Numbered from the stretch's first letter, positions 21,329-33,774 are shown. The stretch: DNA of 64,000 bases from Diphasiastrum complanatum (GCA_029204225.1 CM055092.1:81639464-81703463), one strand, 5' to 3'. The notes: generated from the sequence alone by a model not told the origin. Numbers and translations are program-made.

Positions 21329-23090
21329 CTGGTGGTTCTACTAATTCCCATGTGCTATGTTTAGCAATTGACTCCATTTCCTCTCCCATGGCCTTGACCC
21401 AAATGTCATCATCCTTTGCTTCACCATAAGTCGAAGGTTCTTTGCTTTGAATAATGCTAGATAAGAGAGCATAATTTGCTTCATACCTTTTAGGTAGTAT
21501 CTTCCTTCGTAGCTCTCCCTGGTTAGATGATCCTAGAAAGTCATCTATGTCACGGCTCTCCATCAATCTTTCAAACCACTTAGGGAGATTTTTGTCAGGT
21601 GATCGGCTTCCTGGTGAAAATGTATCCCATGGTACATCCTTCTCCTTGCGTTTGTCACCTGCAACTTCAATCCTTCTTGCACCAAAAGGTTTGTCCCTAC
21701 CTCTCCAACCTCTTTCTTGAGGTTGAGTGGTAGTATCTTGAGATGTATCCTCATGTTTATCACTCGGAAGGTCAATGAATGGATCATCATCAGGTGGTAC
21801 CCTCACTATACCATCTTTCCCACGGGATGTGTCTATCTTCTCAGCATCCTCATCTTCATACATCTTGGATTCATCAAGGATAACATCACGGCTTATATGG
21901 ATTTTGTTTTCAGCTAGATCAAAACATCTATAGCCCTTCACATGATCATCATATCCTAGATCAAAACATCTATCAAGTTTACATCTCTCTTCCTTAGGAA
22001 TGTGTACAAAGGCCTTACATCCAAAGATTTGCAAGTGGTTCACCTTTGTCTTCTTCTTTGTGAATGCTTCCTCAGGTGTTATCTTTGGTATGGCAATGGT
22101 AGGACTTCTATTTTGAAGATAGACTGCCGTGCTACATGACCAAAAATCTTTTGGTAGTTTCATCTCAGCTAGCATAGATCTGGCACTTTCCACAATCGTA
22201 CGATTCTTGCGCTCAGCTACACCATTGAGAGCAGGAGTATGAGCTTGCGTAAATTGTCTTTTAATCCCACATTGATCACAAAGATCATTGAAGTCATTAG
22301 ACTTGTACTCACCTCCACTGTCTGATCTTAGGATTTTGATCTTCCTACCTGTTTGATTTTCAACCAATGCTTTGAAGCTCTTGAAGTTATTAAATGCATC
22401 TGATTTCTTCTTCAAGAAGTAGATCCACGTCTTACGTGACATATCATCAATAAAGGTCATGAAATAGAAGGCTTTTCCTAAGGACATGGTCCTCATAGGC
22501 CCGCATAAATCTGTGTGGATTAAATCCAGGATGTTCTTTGCTCTTGCAACACCCCCTTTATTGAACTTCTCTCGATGCTGCTTCCCATATACACAAGATT
22601 CGCACATCGATTTCAAGTGATCTTTTATAGTAGGCAATCTTGCTACCATCTCCAATTTTCTGATCAAACTGAGGCTTCCCAAGTTCAAGTGACCAAGCCT
22701 CTTGTGCCACAACTCAGTTTGCGAAGGAATGGACGATACAAGTCCATGTTGCCCCTTGATTGTAGCATTCAACCTGTACAGTTTTGTATTGGGCTCTCTT
22801 ACTCCATCCGCAATAACTTTGAACTTTTGGTTCGCATCCTTCACAAAGCAACGATCATGGGAGAATTCTACATTCAACATTTGATCAGTAATGACTCCAA
22901 CAGAAAGTAGATTTTTCTTCAAATTTGGTACGTAAAGTACCTCCTTGATCATCCTGCTTTTGTCATCAGGCAGTTGGATTGAAATTGTGCCTATCCCCTT
23001 GATCATGCGCACCTCACCATTTGCTTGTGAAATAGATGTTCCATTATCCAACACCTTCAAACTACTGAACCAATTCTTGTTATCTGTCAT
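21294..23090 (-). CDS. Copia A protease-end/integrase polyprotein segment (open 598 residues)
   Basis: The longest open frame in the window. It begins within the protease domain after DSRATRHMTD. The GAG-pre-integrase box ELWHKRLGHLN (His-His) and CESCVYGKQ (Cys-Cys) form the zinc-binding part. The integrase catalytic triad is complete: DLIHTDLCGP, LRSDSGGEY and NGVAERKNRT. A charged linker (DTTTQPQERGWRGRDK) follows, then the start of RT (EMESIAKHSTWELV, GCKWV), where a frameshift passes to the next segment at 21328. Integrase joins element cDNA to host DNA. As part of a broken polyprotein it is probably not expressed, but it is the least damaged retroelement domain here. Confidence 0.88.
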   Translation of the reverse strand: MTDNKNWFSSLKVLDNGTSISQANGEVRMIKGIGTISIQLPDDKSRMIKEVLYVPNLKKNLLSVGVITDQMLNVEFSHDRCFVKDANQKFKVIADGVREPNTKLYRLNATIKGQHGLVSSIPSQTELWHKRLGHLNLGSLSLIRKLEMVARLPTIKDHLKSMCESCVYGKQHREKFNKGGVARAKNILDLIHTDLCGPMRTMSLGKAFYFMTFIDDMSRKTWIYFLKKKSDAFNNFKSFKALVENQTGRKIKILRSDSGGEYKSNDFNDLCDQCGIKRQFTQAHTPALNGVAERKNRTIVESARSMLAEMKLPKDFWSCSTAVYLQNRSPTIAIPKITPEEAFTKKKTKVNHLQIFGCKAFVHIPKEERCKLDRCFDLGYDDHVKGYRCFDLAENKIHISRDVILDESKMYEDEDAEKIDTSRGKDGIVRVPPDDDPFIDLPSDKHEDTSQDTTTQPQERGWRGRDKPFGARRIEVAGDKRKEKDVPWDTFSPGSRSPDKNLPKWFERLMESRDIDDFLGSSNQGELRRKILPKRYEANYALLSSIIQSKEPSTYGEAKDDDIWVKAMGEEMESIAKHSTWELVEPPVGKKSIGCKWV

Positions 23091-24008
23091 GTGTCTTGTG
23101 GCTCTTGAGTCAATATACCATGCTTAATCATCTTGATTAGATGACAATGCAGATATGAAGATGCTAGAGTCTTCAATCTCGCCCTCATCGACAAGGTTAC
23201 CTGCTTGTTTTGGCTTCCCCTTGTCTTGTTCCGCCAGGAATTTGCGACATTCACTCTTCTAATGGCCCTTTTTACCACAATGGAAGCACTTGCCTTTCTT
23301 CTTAGTTTTGCTGAAAGATCCCTCATCCTCCTGAGACTTGGCAAATTGCTGCTTAGACTGCTTCTTGCCCTTGTCCTTGCCTTGTTTTTGGCATGTCGCA
23401 AGTGCCTGATTGTCAGTATTTTGACATCTAGCTCTCACCATTTCTCGTCGTTGCTCTTCCTACATCAAGAGTCTTGTGAGCTCGTCAAAGGTTGGCAATA
23501 TTTCTCTTGATGCTATTCCGCTCACAAACATTTGATAGGGTTCTGCAATGCTGCATAATGCATTATGCACCAGCTCCACATCACGTATGCACTCACCAAT
23601 GGAATGCAGTTCATCTCTCATTGTCTTGACTCTGGTCATGTACGTCTGAATGTGCTCTCCTTGCTCCATGCGGGCACTATTCAACTTTGACTTCAGAAAC
23701 ATTATTCTTGATGGATTTGATGTCTCGAACTGCTCCTTTAGCACATCCCATGCCTGTCTGGGTGTAATAGCATCACAAATGTGGGTAATGATGTGATCCT
23801 TCACTGACAAGTTAATGAAGGTCAAAGCTTTCTTCATCTTTTTGTCAAACACTTTGATGTCTGCTTTATTTGGCGGCCGTCTCTCATCACCTGTGACAAC
23901 TTCCCACACGTCTTTCTCCATCAGTATGTTTTTCAATTTGAATTTCCACACTACATAGTTGGAAATCCCGTCCAATTTGTTATTTTCACTCAAAATGGAC
24001 TCTCCCAT
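23087..24008 (-). pseudogene. Copia A gag and protease start
   Basis: ATG at 24008 opens MGESILSENNKLDGISN, then YVVWKFKLKNIL, QAWDVLKEQFE and MRDELHSIGE, a complete UBN2-type gag to a TAG near 23460. The reading continues through EEQRREMVRAR and a basic Lys/Gln-rich tail to the knuckle CFHCGKKGH, followed by TAG and then KSEC, so the zinc knuckle is split by a stop. The protease motif near 23110 is YIDSRATRHMT: the catalytic Asp stays but the usual DSGAT Gly is Arg. Gag coats the RNA in virus-like particles; this copy has at least two stops. Confidence 0.88.
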
Positions 24009-24720
24009 GTTTGCATCGCAAAACTGCTTGAAACTTCTGCCTTAGGCTAAGAACAGTATGCCGAGGCCAACAGTGATGTCAGAAGTTGAAAATAATGACT
24101 TGCACTTTTTTTCTTACCAAGCCACTTGCCGCTTTTCCACCAATTTGAAAGCCAAATCGGAGTCGCCTTCCAAAATGCACTCAATCATCAACTCCCAACA
24201 ATGTGCCCAATGGAATGGTGAAATCACTTCTGGTGTACTTCGAATAGTTTCTCCGCTGCAATCACTCTATTTTGTTGTACCGTATTTGCAGGTACAGTCT
24301 GGGTGCCCTTCGTTTGGAGGTTATAGCCTTTCGTTTGGGTCAAAACGGGCAAAAGACCCAAAAATAGGGACTTTTCTAGTTTTTTTACTGTTTCTTCACA
24401 ATGAAGAAACTTCACTCTTCACTTGTGAAGGGACCACTTTCAGTATGAAAATTTTTAATGAAGTTGAAGGCCAGAATGCACTTCACTTCTTTAGGGCCCT
24501 ATTCAAAGCTCATCCAATGGCTGAACCAAATCTTGTGGTCCAAATTTCTTTCCCATCACAAATTTTGGACCGTCGATTCATTTGACACCTCATCCAAAGG
24601 TCCAAACTGTATCTGGGCATTGAACCATGCTCCTACAGTCGCTATGGTCTTCGATACACTAAGCTAACTATTGCGTTGGGCACGCGAACAGCCTGCGACC
24701 TCCCTGCCTGCGGCCGCGCC
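24009..24720 (-). other. Copia A upstream region, identity unclear
   Basis: This should hold the 5' leader, primer site and 5' LTR of copia A, but no match to the 256-bp LTR and no tggtatcagag site is found. A plus-strand open frame (24058-24585) crosses it without recognisable motifs. The local GC rises to a cgcggccgcaggcaggg-like patch near 24700. Probably a truncation junction with unrelated sequence. Confidence 0.4.
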
Positions 24721-25650
24721 TCCCAACATTCTTATTATTGCTAGGATTGAGATGGTCCAAAAAGCAAAAGTGCTCCATTTTCTATGTAGAATGCATTGTT
24801 ATAATCAAAGTTAGTTTTTATCTAATATAAAATGAGTATATATAAAGCCTATATATCTGATAGCATACCATGTGCCATGAAATTTTAAAAATCATTTGTA
24901 AATAAAACTCACAATGAATTTACTTGCAGATTGTCAAAACCCTGACTATTGCAACTAAAACGTAGCTTGCTATGTACCATTGGTGTTAGCTTGGAGGACA
25001 GTATTGTACAAACTAGCAAAGTAGACGAACGATGTCAACGTTTACAAAAAACCTGACTGTTGGCACCGTCAAACGTATAGGTTCATGACTGCAGAGCAAC
25101 ATGATATAAGAATTTGTTCAAAGACTACAAAAAGTAGATCAACTTGCTACAAGATATAATATTACCCTCAACCCTTAGCATCGTGATAGATGTACGTGCC
25201 GGAAGTTTATAGTAGGTATCATGATTCAAATTGCATATGTGTGCAACTCCACAACATTTGCTACATTTATAGTTACTAATCAATGTATAGCTCATGAAGT
25301 CGATAACAAGTCTTAATAGTCACAACATGCCTAACAGCTACGCAGTGCAGCTTCAATTGTGCAACAATCAAAAGTAAACTTTTGTAGATGCTTTCAACAA
25401 ATGTGAGGTAAATGGAAATATATACAGTAAGAGCTTTGTAACCCACGCTAGAGCAGAGATGAAGATCCTAAATACTTCGGAGGTGAAACCACTACCTTGA
25501 ATCAAAGTCTCATCTTCAAGATGTCACAAGTACATTTATTAGATAACTCTTCTCTCTACTCATTTCGACAAAGCCCTCCAACCTCCAAAAATACATCCTC
25601 CATCCATAGTGCTCACGCAAATTGGATCATCCTTTTTTCGCATGTACTAC
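24721..25650. other. No gene recognised
   Basis: AT-rich intergenic sequence without supported coding, RNA or repeat features. Confidence 0.5.
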
Positions 25651-25654
25651 CTTT

Positions 25655-26125
25655 AAGTGAATTTTAGGGCATTTTGAATTTTTTTTGACACGTTCTGGAC
25701 CACTATGCTCTAGAATGTATTGTCCAAAATGCACAATACATTCCGACCCATTTTGGTCATGCTCCAATAACAAAGTGTTCCCAAATCTATACTCAAGTGG
25801 GATGGAGCACACATGCTAGATTTTCTCTGTTTCCAATTTTAGGAAATTTTGAAATTTTCTTGACACGTCCGGGACCACTATGCTCTAGAGAGTATTGTCC
25901 AGAATGCACAATACATTCCGACCTATTTTAGTCATGCTACAAATTTCCAATTCTAGGCCATTTTGAAATTTTTTTTACATGTTTTGGAACACTATGCTCC
26001 AAAATGTACTGTCCATAATGCACAATACATTCTAACCCATTTTGCTCATGCTCCAAAAATAGAGTGATCCGAAATCTACACTCAAGTGGGAGGAGCACGT
26101 AGGCCGGATTTTCTCTGTCCTTAAC
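25655..26125. repeat. Three-copy tandem repeat
   Basis: Units begin near 25658, 25833 and 25939. Each contains catttt/gaaattt, ccactatgctc, tgtattgtcc and aatgcacaatacattc. The first and third are about 175-180 bp and share a tail ending in gattttctctgt; the middle one lacks most of that tail (about 106 bp). Copies differ at perhaps 10-15% of sites. Noncoding. Confidence 0.8.
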
Positions 26126-26715
26126 CCTCTTCCAGAGGTCCTCATTTCCACGTAAGTTGATTTGATTATCCAATGATCCTACTTTGCACAAATTTCCAAT
26201 TTTATCTTTCAGGTATGTATATTTAGTGATTTATTGTCTTTGTGACCATGTTTAGTTTGATTTGTCATGGTATGATGGAAACCCTAATTTCCAACTATTA
26301 CCTTCCATAAGTTTATGATTTTGATGGGCTTCAAAGAAGCACCACCTACTATTTGCTAAATAAGAGTCTAAAGTAATGAAATGCCTTCAGCAAAAAGTGT
26401 GAGTTCATTGTGTTTGTAAAAGGAGTAGAAAAGGGATAATAAATAAGTAAGCCTCCCAGCGGTTACATAGTTCAAGCGCCCTTGATTTCAAGCCCTCAAA
26501 CAATGCCTTGCTAATTTTGTAGGCATAATACATCCTAAATCTTCAATAAAGAGAAAGTCTTAGCAGCAAAACTAATTACTACAAAGCATAGTTCATGCTG
26601 AAACGAGGTATGCATCAATGGTGTTAACATAAGTTATGTATACCCAATCTTTTGCAAGGGATATCTACAAGTGATTGCATCATATTAGTTAATCAAAAAA
26701 GGTCAGTAACGGATT
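26126..26715. other. No gene recognised
   Basis: AT-rich sequence between the tandem array and a small coding-type repeat; nothing supported. Confidence 0.5.
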
Positions 26716-26719
26716 CAGT

Positions 26720-27015
26720 CAAAAATGGTAAGAACTTTGGATGGGAGGTGCCCACATCTTAGTGGGCTCGATTGTGACGTTGTTTGTCCATAAATGCCCT
26801 TTCTGTTGGGGGGATTGCCGCTAAATGGACTACTTTCCAACATTTTCGAGAATTGGTCTAGTATCACCGGACGACGTTCGTTTTGCAGGAAGTCTATTCG
26901 TCATGTGCTGCATGCCGAGATGGACCTACTGGACTAAACCAGGCTCCAAACAGTTCATCAAGAATAAAATGTGCATCCCAACCAAAAATCCTAAATGTAG
27001 TCGCGGGATTCTAGG
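26720..27015 (-). pseudogene. Fragment of an unknown coding repeat shared with 59476-59679
   Basis: Minus-strand reading gives RDYI, stop, DFWLGCTF near 26960-27010, aligning at DNA level with FDPRTVFRVFGSDECF at 59.5 kb. A second block near 26720-26760 (VTIEPTKMWAPP) resembles FVLNPRIFGHLPSEV there. The two blocks are in a different spacing, so this copy is rearranged. The family is not recognised. Confidence 0.45.
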
Positions 27016-27019
27016 CCCA

Positions 27020-29668
27020 TCGAGCCAGAAATTGGAAGGCAATCACCCCATTTGGTTGCCACTGACGCCAACAGAGTTAGATATTTTGCAAACATTGCCG
27101 ATTGTCGCACCGTTTGATTCGGAGAGTGGACATACTCTCTCTGATATGCTTGTAAGGCCCGCTGGAAATCCACTGAAATATTCTAGCTGTAAGGTTGGTG
27201 GATGATTGGCCAATTGGGCATATGGATGTTGATTTTATCCATAGCCAATCCCAAATCTTTCCATTTATGTCTGCGTGACATTGGCACGTAATAAGGATCT
27301 ACCCGCAACTGGCAAGGACTAACGACGTAACTCCTAACTGATTCCGAAGTTTTCTCAAAAATCGTGATCCTCCATGCTGGCTGCTCTCCCAATGCAGGTA
27401 TTTTGTCCAATTTTTTGCCGGCCTCGATCTCGGAGGTCTTAAATTTGAGAACCCATTCACCACGCGAGGACTCATGTGGATGCTACTTTAAGAAGGTCTG
27501 GATCTAGTCCTCGACGCTGATGGACCTTCTGAATAAATGGCTTGTCCTTGATGAGGATGGACCCGCTTGTACTGCCGGTATAGTTGTTGGTTGATCTGCT
27601 AGATCTAGAGCTTCCCCCTGGTCCATGCTCGAACCAACCCCTGTATCCATCTGTACAACTTCTTGGCGCAAAGGGGAGAATTGTGGCATGACCGGGATGG
27701 GGATTTGTGGTCCGGCTTCCAACACTTGAGCGGCGGCTTTGTCATAGGCGTTGATGGTCTCTTTTGCCTTTTCCAACTCGGTTGAAGCCGTTCCTTTGAA
27801 CCTATCAAAGCTGCCTTGGAATTCCTGAAGGGCCACTTTGTATGTTTCCACTTTCTTAAACAAATATGCAATCTCCGTCCGTGTGACCAGATGATCGGAT
27901 ATTTGTGTTTGCAGATATGCATCATGCTCAAGGGTGGTCGCATCCAATTCACCTTGAAGCCGTGTGCGATCTTGTTCGGCCATTTGTAATTGCCCCTTCA
28001 GCAGCTACAGCTGTTGCTGGGCATCTTGAACTGCCTTATCTACCTGATCCTATGCAGTTGTCAGGGCATTTTGCAGGGAGCTGATGTAGGTTTCCAAGCA
28101 ATCAGCTTGTTGCTAGGCCAATGTCTTTTCGCTTTCAGCCTTTTCTTCATGCTGCTTGGCTATCTTCGCCTCTCAATCCAGCTGGACAATTTTTTGGCTA
28201 ATCAGAGTGTTTTCAGATCCTAAAATAGAGATCCTTTGTTCCATTTTCTTTTTTTTATCCAGCATAGAGTGGATCACTTGCCCAAGGCTTGAAACAAACC
28301 CGAGAGCATCACCAGAATCGACAGTCGTGGAGGTGGCAGCAACAGGAGACCCTGATGGTACTGTCCGTGGTAGGCGTGTAATAGGTGCCAAAGTCTCTTC
28401 TTCTTCAACAATATCCTCATCTTCAAACCCTTCAGGCACCGTGGCATCGAACTGCTTTGGTGACTTGACAGCTGTGTCAACCCAAAGTGTGGCTGGGCTA
28501 CCCTATGTGGGTGGTTGCTGACTGGCATCTTTGACACCAACAGTAGCTTTATAGATATGCCTGAATCCTCTTCCAAGGGATTGGGGTTCAAAGAGTGCTG
28601 GGCTCTAGGGCATTTCAAAGATTTTGGTGGCCCCAAGGGGGTCGGAATCATCAAACATATCCATGAAGAACTATGTTTTGGGTGAGGTTGCTTCGATGTG
28701 TGGGGGTGAGGCGGCCTGGGCAGCTGTGATGGGAATGGTAGGCCCAATGGTCACAGACTGTCCTTGTATGCGAGCAAAGGCGAGGGAAGCATCAGAGGCG
28801 AGGGGGATGGGAAGTTCAGTGCGAACAGCAGCAGGGGGTGGAAGCGCAGCTAACGAGGTATGTCTAGTACGACGTCGTGACGCGGAAGGCGAGTCAGGAA
28901 TTACGATCTCGCTGCGTGGACGATGACGACTATGAGAACTTGAGGCCTAGTGAGATCACTTGGCTGGTGCATCTTCGTAAACTGAAAGCACTGAATCCAG
29001 GTGGAAGCCATGGATTCTATTTTCTAAGTGAGAGGCAGCTAAGAGGGACAATAGAGAGCCAGCGGTGAACTGCTGCTTTGTATTGGCCTTAATAGCTCTC
29101 TTGAGCTCACCAGAAACAGTCTTGAACTAGCTATATTGTGGGACTCCACTATCTTATGAGGGATTTGAGATGTGATGTGGTCTTTCCTGAGGTTGCCAAC
29201 CATCAAGAAATGGTTCAACAATTGGGCAGCGGCGTGGATGGAAGGCTCAGTGATGGCTTCCAGAAGGTAACTGTCATTAGTCCAATGCAGATTGTTGGTG
29301 AGGTCAATGCATGGCTTGATGCCCTGTTTGGTGTGCTTGTGATTGGGTGAGGCGTGCATACCGAATGAGATTCCTATAGCTGCAAGTGCGGCCTCAGTGA
29401 CGCGCACCTTGTGTGTGGCTCCTTGGAAGGTGATGTAAAACTTGGATTTCTCTTCCTTCCATGTACTGAAGGCAAGAGTAATGAAATCCATATGGATGCA
29501 TCCCGAAAAGGCTGTCTCATGAATATCCATTGCAGTTAGTAGAGGCTCCGCAAGGGTCATCCACTGAGTGACCATGCTTGTGCTAGGAAGAATCATGATG
29601 TCCATTGCAGATGAGACATCACGATGGATAGTATAGCGTGGAGACTAGGAAGTATCGGTAGAAGACAT
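27020..29668 (-). pseudogene. Gypsy-associated coiled-coil ORF, copy 1 (3'-truncated)
   Basis: Starts at ATG 29668 and runs leftward. An N-terminal region (ILPSTSMVTQWMTLAEPLL, VRVTEAALAAIGIS, LTNNLHWTNDSYLLEAI, AAQLLNHFLMVGNLRKD) is followed by a Pro/Ser-rich linker, a long coiled coil (MAEQDRTRLQGELDATTLEH, EIAYLFKKVETYKVALQEF) and a globular end (YVVSPCQLRVDPYYV, KWKDLGLAMDKINIHMPNW). Stops and frame shifts break it (for example near 28800-29050, 28170 and 27480). It ends at about 27040, where copy 2 continues with a further 80 or so residues. It lies downstream of gypsy pol on the same strand. Function unknown; a structural or accessory protein of the element is plausible. Confidence 0.7.
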
Positions 29669-29689
29669 GATGATCAGAAAGGAATTATA

Positions 29690-30480
29690 ACTGCATGAGA
29701 ATGTATCAGAAGGCAATGCAGGAAATTTGGAAGGCTTTGGTCGCAAGAAAAATTCGCAAGAGCTTTGCTAGCACAAGTGAGGAATGAATCGAATTCAGCC
29801 AACTTATAGGTGAATTTAGTGGGTCCATTACACTGAATAGTAGTTGGGCTGATAAGTTCTGAACAAACATTTGCAGGCATGTACAGTACTATAAAAATAG
29901 GCCATAAAAATCTCGGCGAAGGTTTCTAGGGATCTGAACCTATCAGACAAACGTTTTCCAGGGCTGGCGAAGGATGAACCTTCGCCCAGGAGGGTCCTTC
30001 GCCCAGGTACTGTCATAAATGCTTTTTTCCACAATCTGAACCTATGGACAACCTAATTTTGACATTTTAAGATCATCTAGCAGGTCGACGAAGGTTCATA
30101 ATGACGTTATGATGCTCGGCGAAGGTTCCCAAAATGGCATATCACTGAACATTCGCCTGACTCAAAAATTGAATTTTCTCTTGTCAGAAACATTCGCCCA
30201 CCTCAATTTAGATAAATCAAGGGTGGATGTACAGTCTGAAAGCTCAGCGAAGGTTTCTGATACTGTTTTGGCCAAATCGGTCCAAAACAGTGGTTTTCTA
30301 AGTCATTTTCCATAAAAATACCGTGCTTCTGTTTCCTTATGCTAATGACTTCCTGACTTTTGCTCATCAGTCTTTGCTTATTTATTTTTTTATTTTTTTT
30401 TTCAACTGTCTTTTTCCAAAAAAAGTCAGCAACTTAAATAATGAAAACAAATAAAATGAAAAAATATATTGAGATCAGGC
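29690..30480 (-). other. Gypsy spacer between pol and 3' ORF, with GGCGAAGG motifs
   Basis: Noncoding, with repeated (g/c)tcggcgaaggttc-like motifs near 29914, 29956, 30088, 30117 and 30244, some in inverted sense (ccttcgccc at 29980-30005). The same motif dots the leader at 36.4-37.1 kb. A T-rich tract lies at 30376-30405. Confidence 0.65.
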
Positions 30481-31655
30481 TTGCTGAACTGGCGGAGCAG
30501 GCTGTCAAAACTTGCGTAATCAGCTGCCATTTACCAGAGTATCAAATCGTTTTCCATCCAAGTGCTCAAGAATTATTGCGCCATAGTTCAAGATTTCCTT
30601 CACTTTATACGGGCCTTCTCCCGTAAACTTCAACTTACCCTTGATCAGCTTGGTTTTGTACATCAATGCAAGATCTCCTACATTTTTCAAATCTTTCTTA
30701 TGCAATCCTTGCGGCGGGCTTTCTCTGCTGCTAAGGCGTGAACTGCCATCAATCGGGTTTCACATAATTTGTGCAACACATCATGGCGAAGTTGTAAAGA
30801 CTGATCATCATTTAATCGTTCCGTTGCTGCTATGCGTAGAGATGAGATTAAAAATTCAATGGGCATAACAACATCTTGACCATAAACCAGTTGAAAAGGT
30901 GTTTGATTTGTACTATTTTTGTAAGCGGTTCTGAATGCCCATAATGCTGCATACAGTTTATGTTCCCAATCAGACCGACTCGCTTTAACTATCTTTGTCA
31001 TAATGGTGCAGAGAATCTTATTGGAAGATTCAGCTTGGCCATTCCCTCTGGGATAATAAGGAGTACTAAATCTGTGTATAACAAAAAAATCTTCTAGTAA
31101 ACACTTTATTGTTTGATTAACAAAGTGTGTACCCCGATCACTGACAATTTCGATCAGACATCCAAATCTGATTATAATATTTTTATATAGAAATTTAACT
31201 GTAGATTTCGCATCAGCTACTTTGATAACTTTGGCTTCAACCCACTTGGTCATATAATCAGTTGCGAGGATAATGTAACAAGCCTAAGATCCTTGAGAAA
31301 TGGGATGAATAGGACCAACATAATCCAGTCCCCATTTTTCAAACGGTGCTTGCGATAAAACCGGATATAAGGGTTCATAATTCTGTCGAGTAGGTTGTCG
31401 TGCTCGCTGGCAGACATCACATGTCTGAATAAAATTTTCTGTGTCCTTATGAAGCGTAGGCCACCAACAACCGGATTGCAAAAGTTTGCGAGCAGTAATA
31501 TCTGTAGAGAAGTGTCCTCCACCCATGCCATCATGTGAAAACATGATTAGATCTGGTACTTCATGCAGTAAAACACATCTTCGTAAAATATTATCTGATC
31601 CACGACGATACAATTGTCCTGCAATTAATTGATAAGGTTGAGCCTTATGAATCAA
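30480..31655 (-). pseudogene. Ty3/gypsy integrase
   Basis: Right to left: LIAGQLYRRGSDNILRRCV, a zinc-binding HHCC domain (FSHDGMGGGHFS to QTCDVCQRAR), then the catalytic core with WGLDYVGPI, IVSDRGTHFVNQ and RGNGQAESSNK carrying the D-D-E residues, then FRTAYKNSTNQTPFQLVYGQ and a C-terminal SH3-like end (VGDLALMYKTKLIKGKLKF, GPYKVKEI). There is one stop (after PISQGS, near 31285) and frame changes near 31255 and 30700. Integrase inserts the element cDNA. Apart from these lesions the domain is complete. Related to the fragment at 2.5-3.4 kb. Confidence 0.88.
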
Positions 31656-31664
31656 TTGTCTTTT

Positions 31665-33766
31665 CTATACTTTTGTCAAAGAGTCATTCGGTTGTCCTAG
31701 CATCAGGTACTCAACAATATCTGCCGCCCACTCAGGAACTGCTTCAACATAGAACAACGTAGCATCTGGCAGTTCATCATCCACTTCAGTATTAACTGGT
31801 GCGGATTCAATTCGTGAAACGTGATAGGCTAGATAATGTTGCTTCTCCTTTTTGACCACAATTCGAAAGTCAAATTCAGTCAATGATAATAACCATCTTG
31901 CAATACGTCCAATATTACACGCCTTATTTACCAAGTAAAGTAACGGTTGATGATCCATATAAAATGCAAAGTGCATTTTCATGAGATAGAGATGAAATTT
32001 TTGAACAGAAAAAATCATGGCTAGCGCTTCACGTTCTATTGTTGAATAATTCTTCTCTGCATTTGTAAGATGTCTGCTTGCAAATCGTATAGGATAATCC
32101 TTCTTATAATCACCTGCGTCAAAACTGATCCAATGGCATATTTTGAGGCGTCCGTATGAACATGAAACTCTAATGTCCAATCTGGAGAATGCAGTATTGG
32201 TGCTAAAGATAATGCTTTTTTTAACTTTTCAAAGGCTTCTAATGCCTCTACTATCCAAATAGGAACTATAGTTAATTTGTATATAGGTCATGCTAAATCC
32301 GCAAAGAAGATAATAAAAATTCGATAGTAGTTTGCATGACCCATAAACACATAAACTCCTCGAATTGTTGCTGGCGGTGGCAATTCCACAATAACTTTGA
32401 TCTTAGAGTAATCGGTGGCAATACCATGTCTTGATATCACATGTCCAAGCACCACTTTGTGAGAAACCCATATATGGCATTTTTCTGGATTTAGAGAAAT
32501 CTGATATTTGCGGTATCTTTCAAAGACTTTTTCCAATCAATCCAAGTGGTCTGTATTTGTACTATGAACTCCCAAGTCGTCCAAGTAAATTTCAAGGAAT
32601 TTTTGCAGATAATCTTTAAAGGCAAATTGCATTACTCTTTCGAATGAACTTGGTGCATTACAGAGTCCAAACGACATTAATTTGTAAGCATAGGTGCCCC
32701 ATTCTGTTGCAAAAGCAGTTTTGTGGCGATCGGCATGTGCAATCTTAACCTGGTTGTAACCACTAAATCCATCTAGGAAACTATAAGCTTCCGCTCCAGC
32801 AAGGCGATCCAAAATGCTTTTAGTAAAAGGTAACGGAAAGTGATCCTTCCGTGTCACTTTATTCAATGCTTTGAGATTCACACAGATTCGCAATTTCCCA
32901 TTTTTCTTAAAAACAATAACAATCGGTGAAATCCATTCGGTATGCTCGATCTCATAAATGAAATCGGCGTCAAGCAACCTCTGAAGTTCTTTCTTTATCA
33001 GATCTGCCACATTAGGATTATAGCGATAGAACTTTGTAGCCTTTGGTACTGCATCAGGTACTAAAGGTATGGTATGTTCAATGACTGATGTCAGAATACC
33101 TTTCAAATCTTGATAAGTCCACGCAAAACAATCTTGATACTTAATAAGTAGCAAACAAAGTCCTTGATACTGTTCAGGAGTAAGTTGTGATCCCACTTGT
33201 ACAATCTTTTCTAGTTCTCCTGGTTCTGCAAGATTCATTGGTTGCGTCCTAGTTGGGCCATCGTAAACCTCTTTAGATTCCGACATGCGTTCTTCATGTT
33301 CACGATGTGCTTTAGGTAACATGATAACCACATCATCCAATGTATAATGTTTAAAATGCTCTGGCATATCATGTTGGACTACATTTGCTTGTTCTTTTTT
33401 TAAAGGACTTGTCTTGGATCTTCGTTTAGTCTTCTTAGTAGGAATTGATCGTGGAGGTGATGACTTCTGGGATAATAAATCTTTCTTCTCTGGTGAAGAC
33501 TTCCTAGACGATGATGTCTTGCTGGAGATCTGACTTGAAGAATCATTCTTGACTTTTCCTTTGTCTTTATCCAATAGAGGTGGAACTTCCTTTAAATCAA
33601 TATTTTGAGGGAGATTTTCCCATTTTAGGACCGTATTATAATGTTGCTTTGTTTGTTTCTTTGTCATCGAACCTATCATCATTTCTCTCTTCAATATAAC
33701 TGCTTTGGAAAATCTGATTGTTGGTTCATCAGAAACATTACGCACTTCAAATCTGGTCGGATCCAT
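31665..33766 (-). pseudogene. Ty3/gypsy reverse transcriptase and RNase H
   Basis: ATG 33766 (MDPTRFEVRNVSDEPTI) is followed by a Ser/Lys-rich linker and then RT: EWISPIVIVFKKNGKLRICV, FLDGFSGYNQVKIA, TYAYKLMSFGLCNAPSSF and YLDD (EIYLDDLGVHS, about 32575). A TGA at 32537 interrupts after TDHLD. The thumb (SLNPEKCHIWVSHKVVLGHV) follows to 32288. RNase H (HTDASKYAIGSVLTQ in one frame, then PIRFASRHLTNAEKNYSTIE and REALAMIFSVQKFHLYL) ends at 31665. RT and RNase H together copy the element RNA. Catalytic motifs are intact, but one stop and at least two frame changes disable it. Confidence 0.9.
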
Positions 33767-33774
33767 ATGATGTA

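Noticed and set aside
22575-22910. Plus-strand open frames across copia A integrase
   Set aside because: Antisense shadows of the integrase coding sequence.
24058-24585. Plus-strand 175-codon open frame upstream of copia A
   Set aside because: No recognisable motif, no second copy and no promoter evidence; kept only as unassigned sequence.
26825-27205. Plus-strand 126-codon open frame
   Set aside because: It overlaps the minus-strand coiled-coil ORF end and the unknown coding repeat, whose minus frames match other copies; the plus frame has no support.
28624-28926. Gly/Ala-rich plus-strand open frame
   Set aside because: Antisense of the Pro-rich linker of the coiled-coil ORF; the same shadow appears at 40009-40287.
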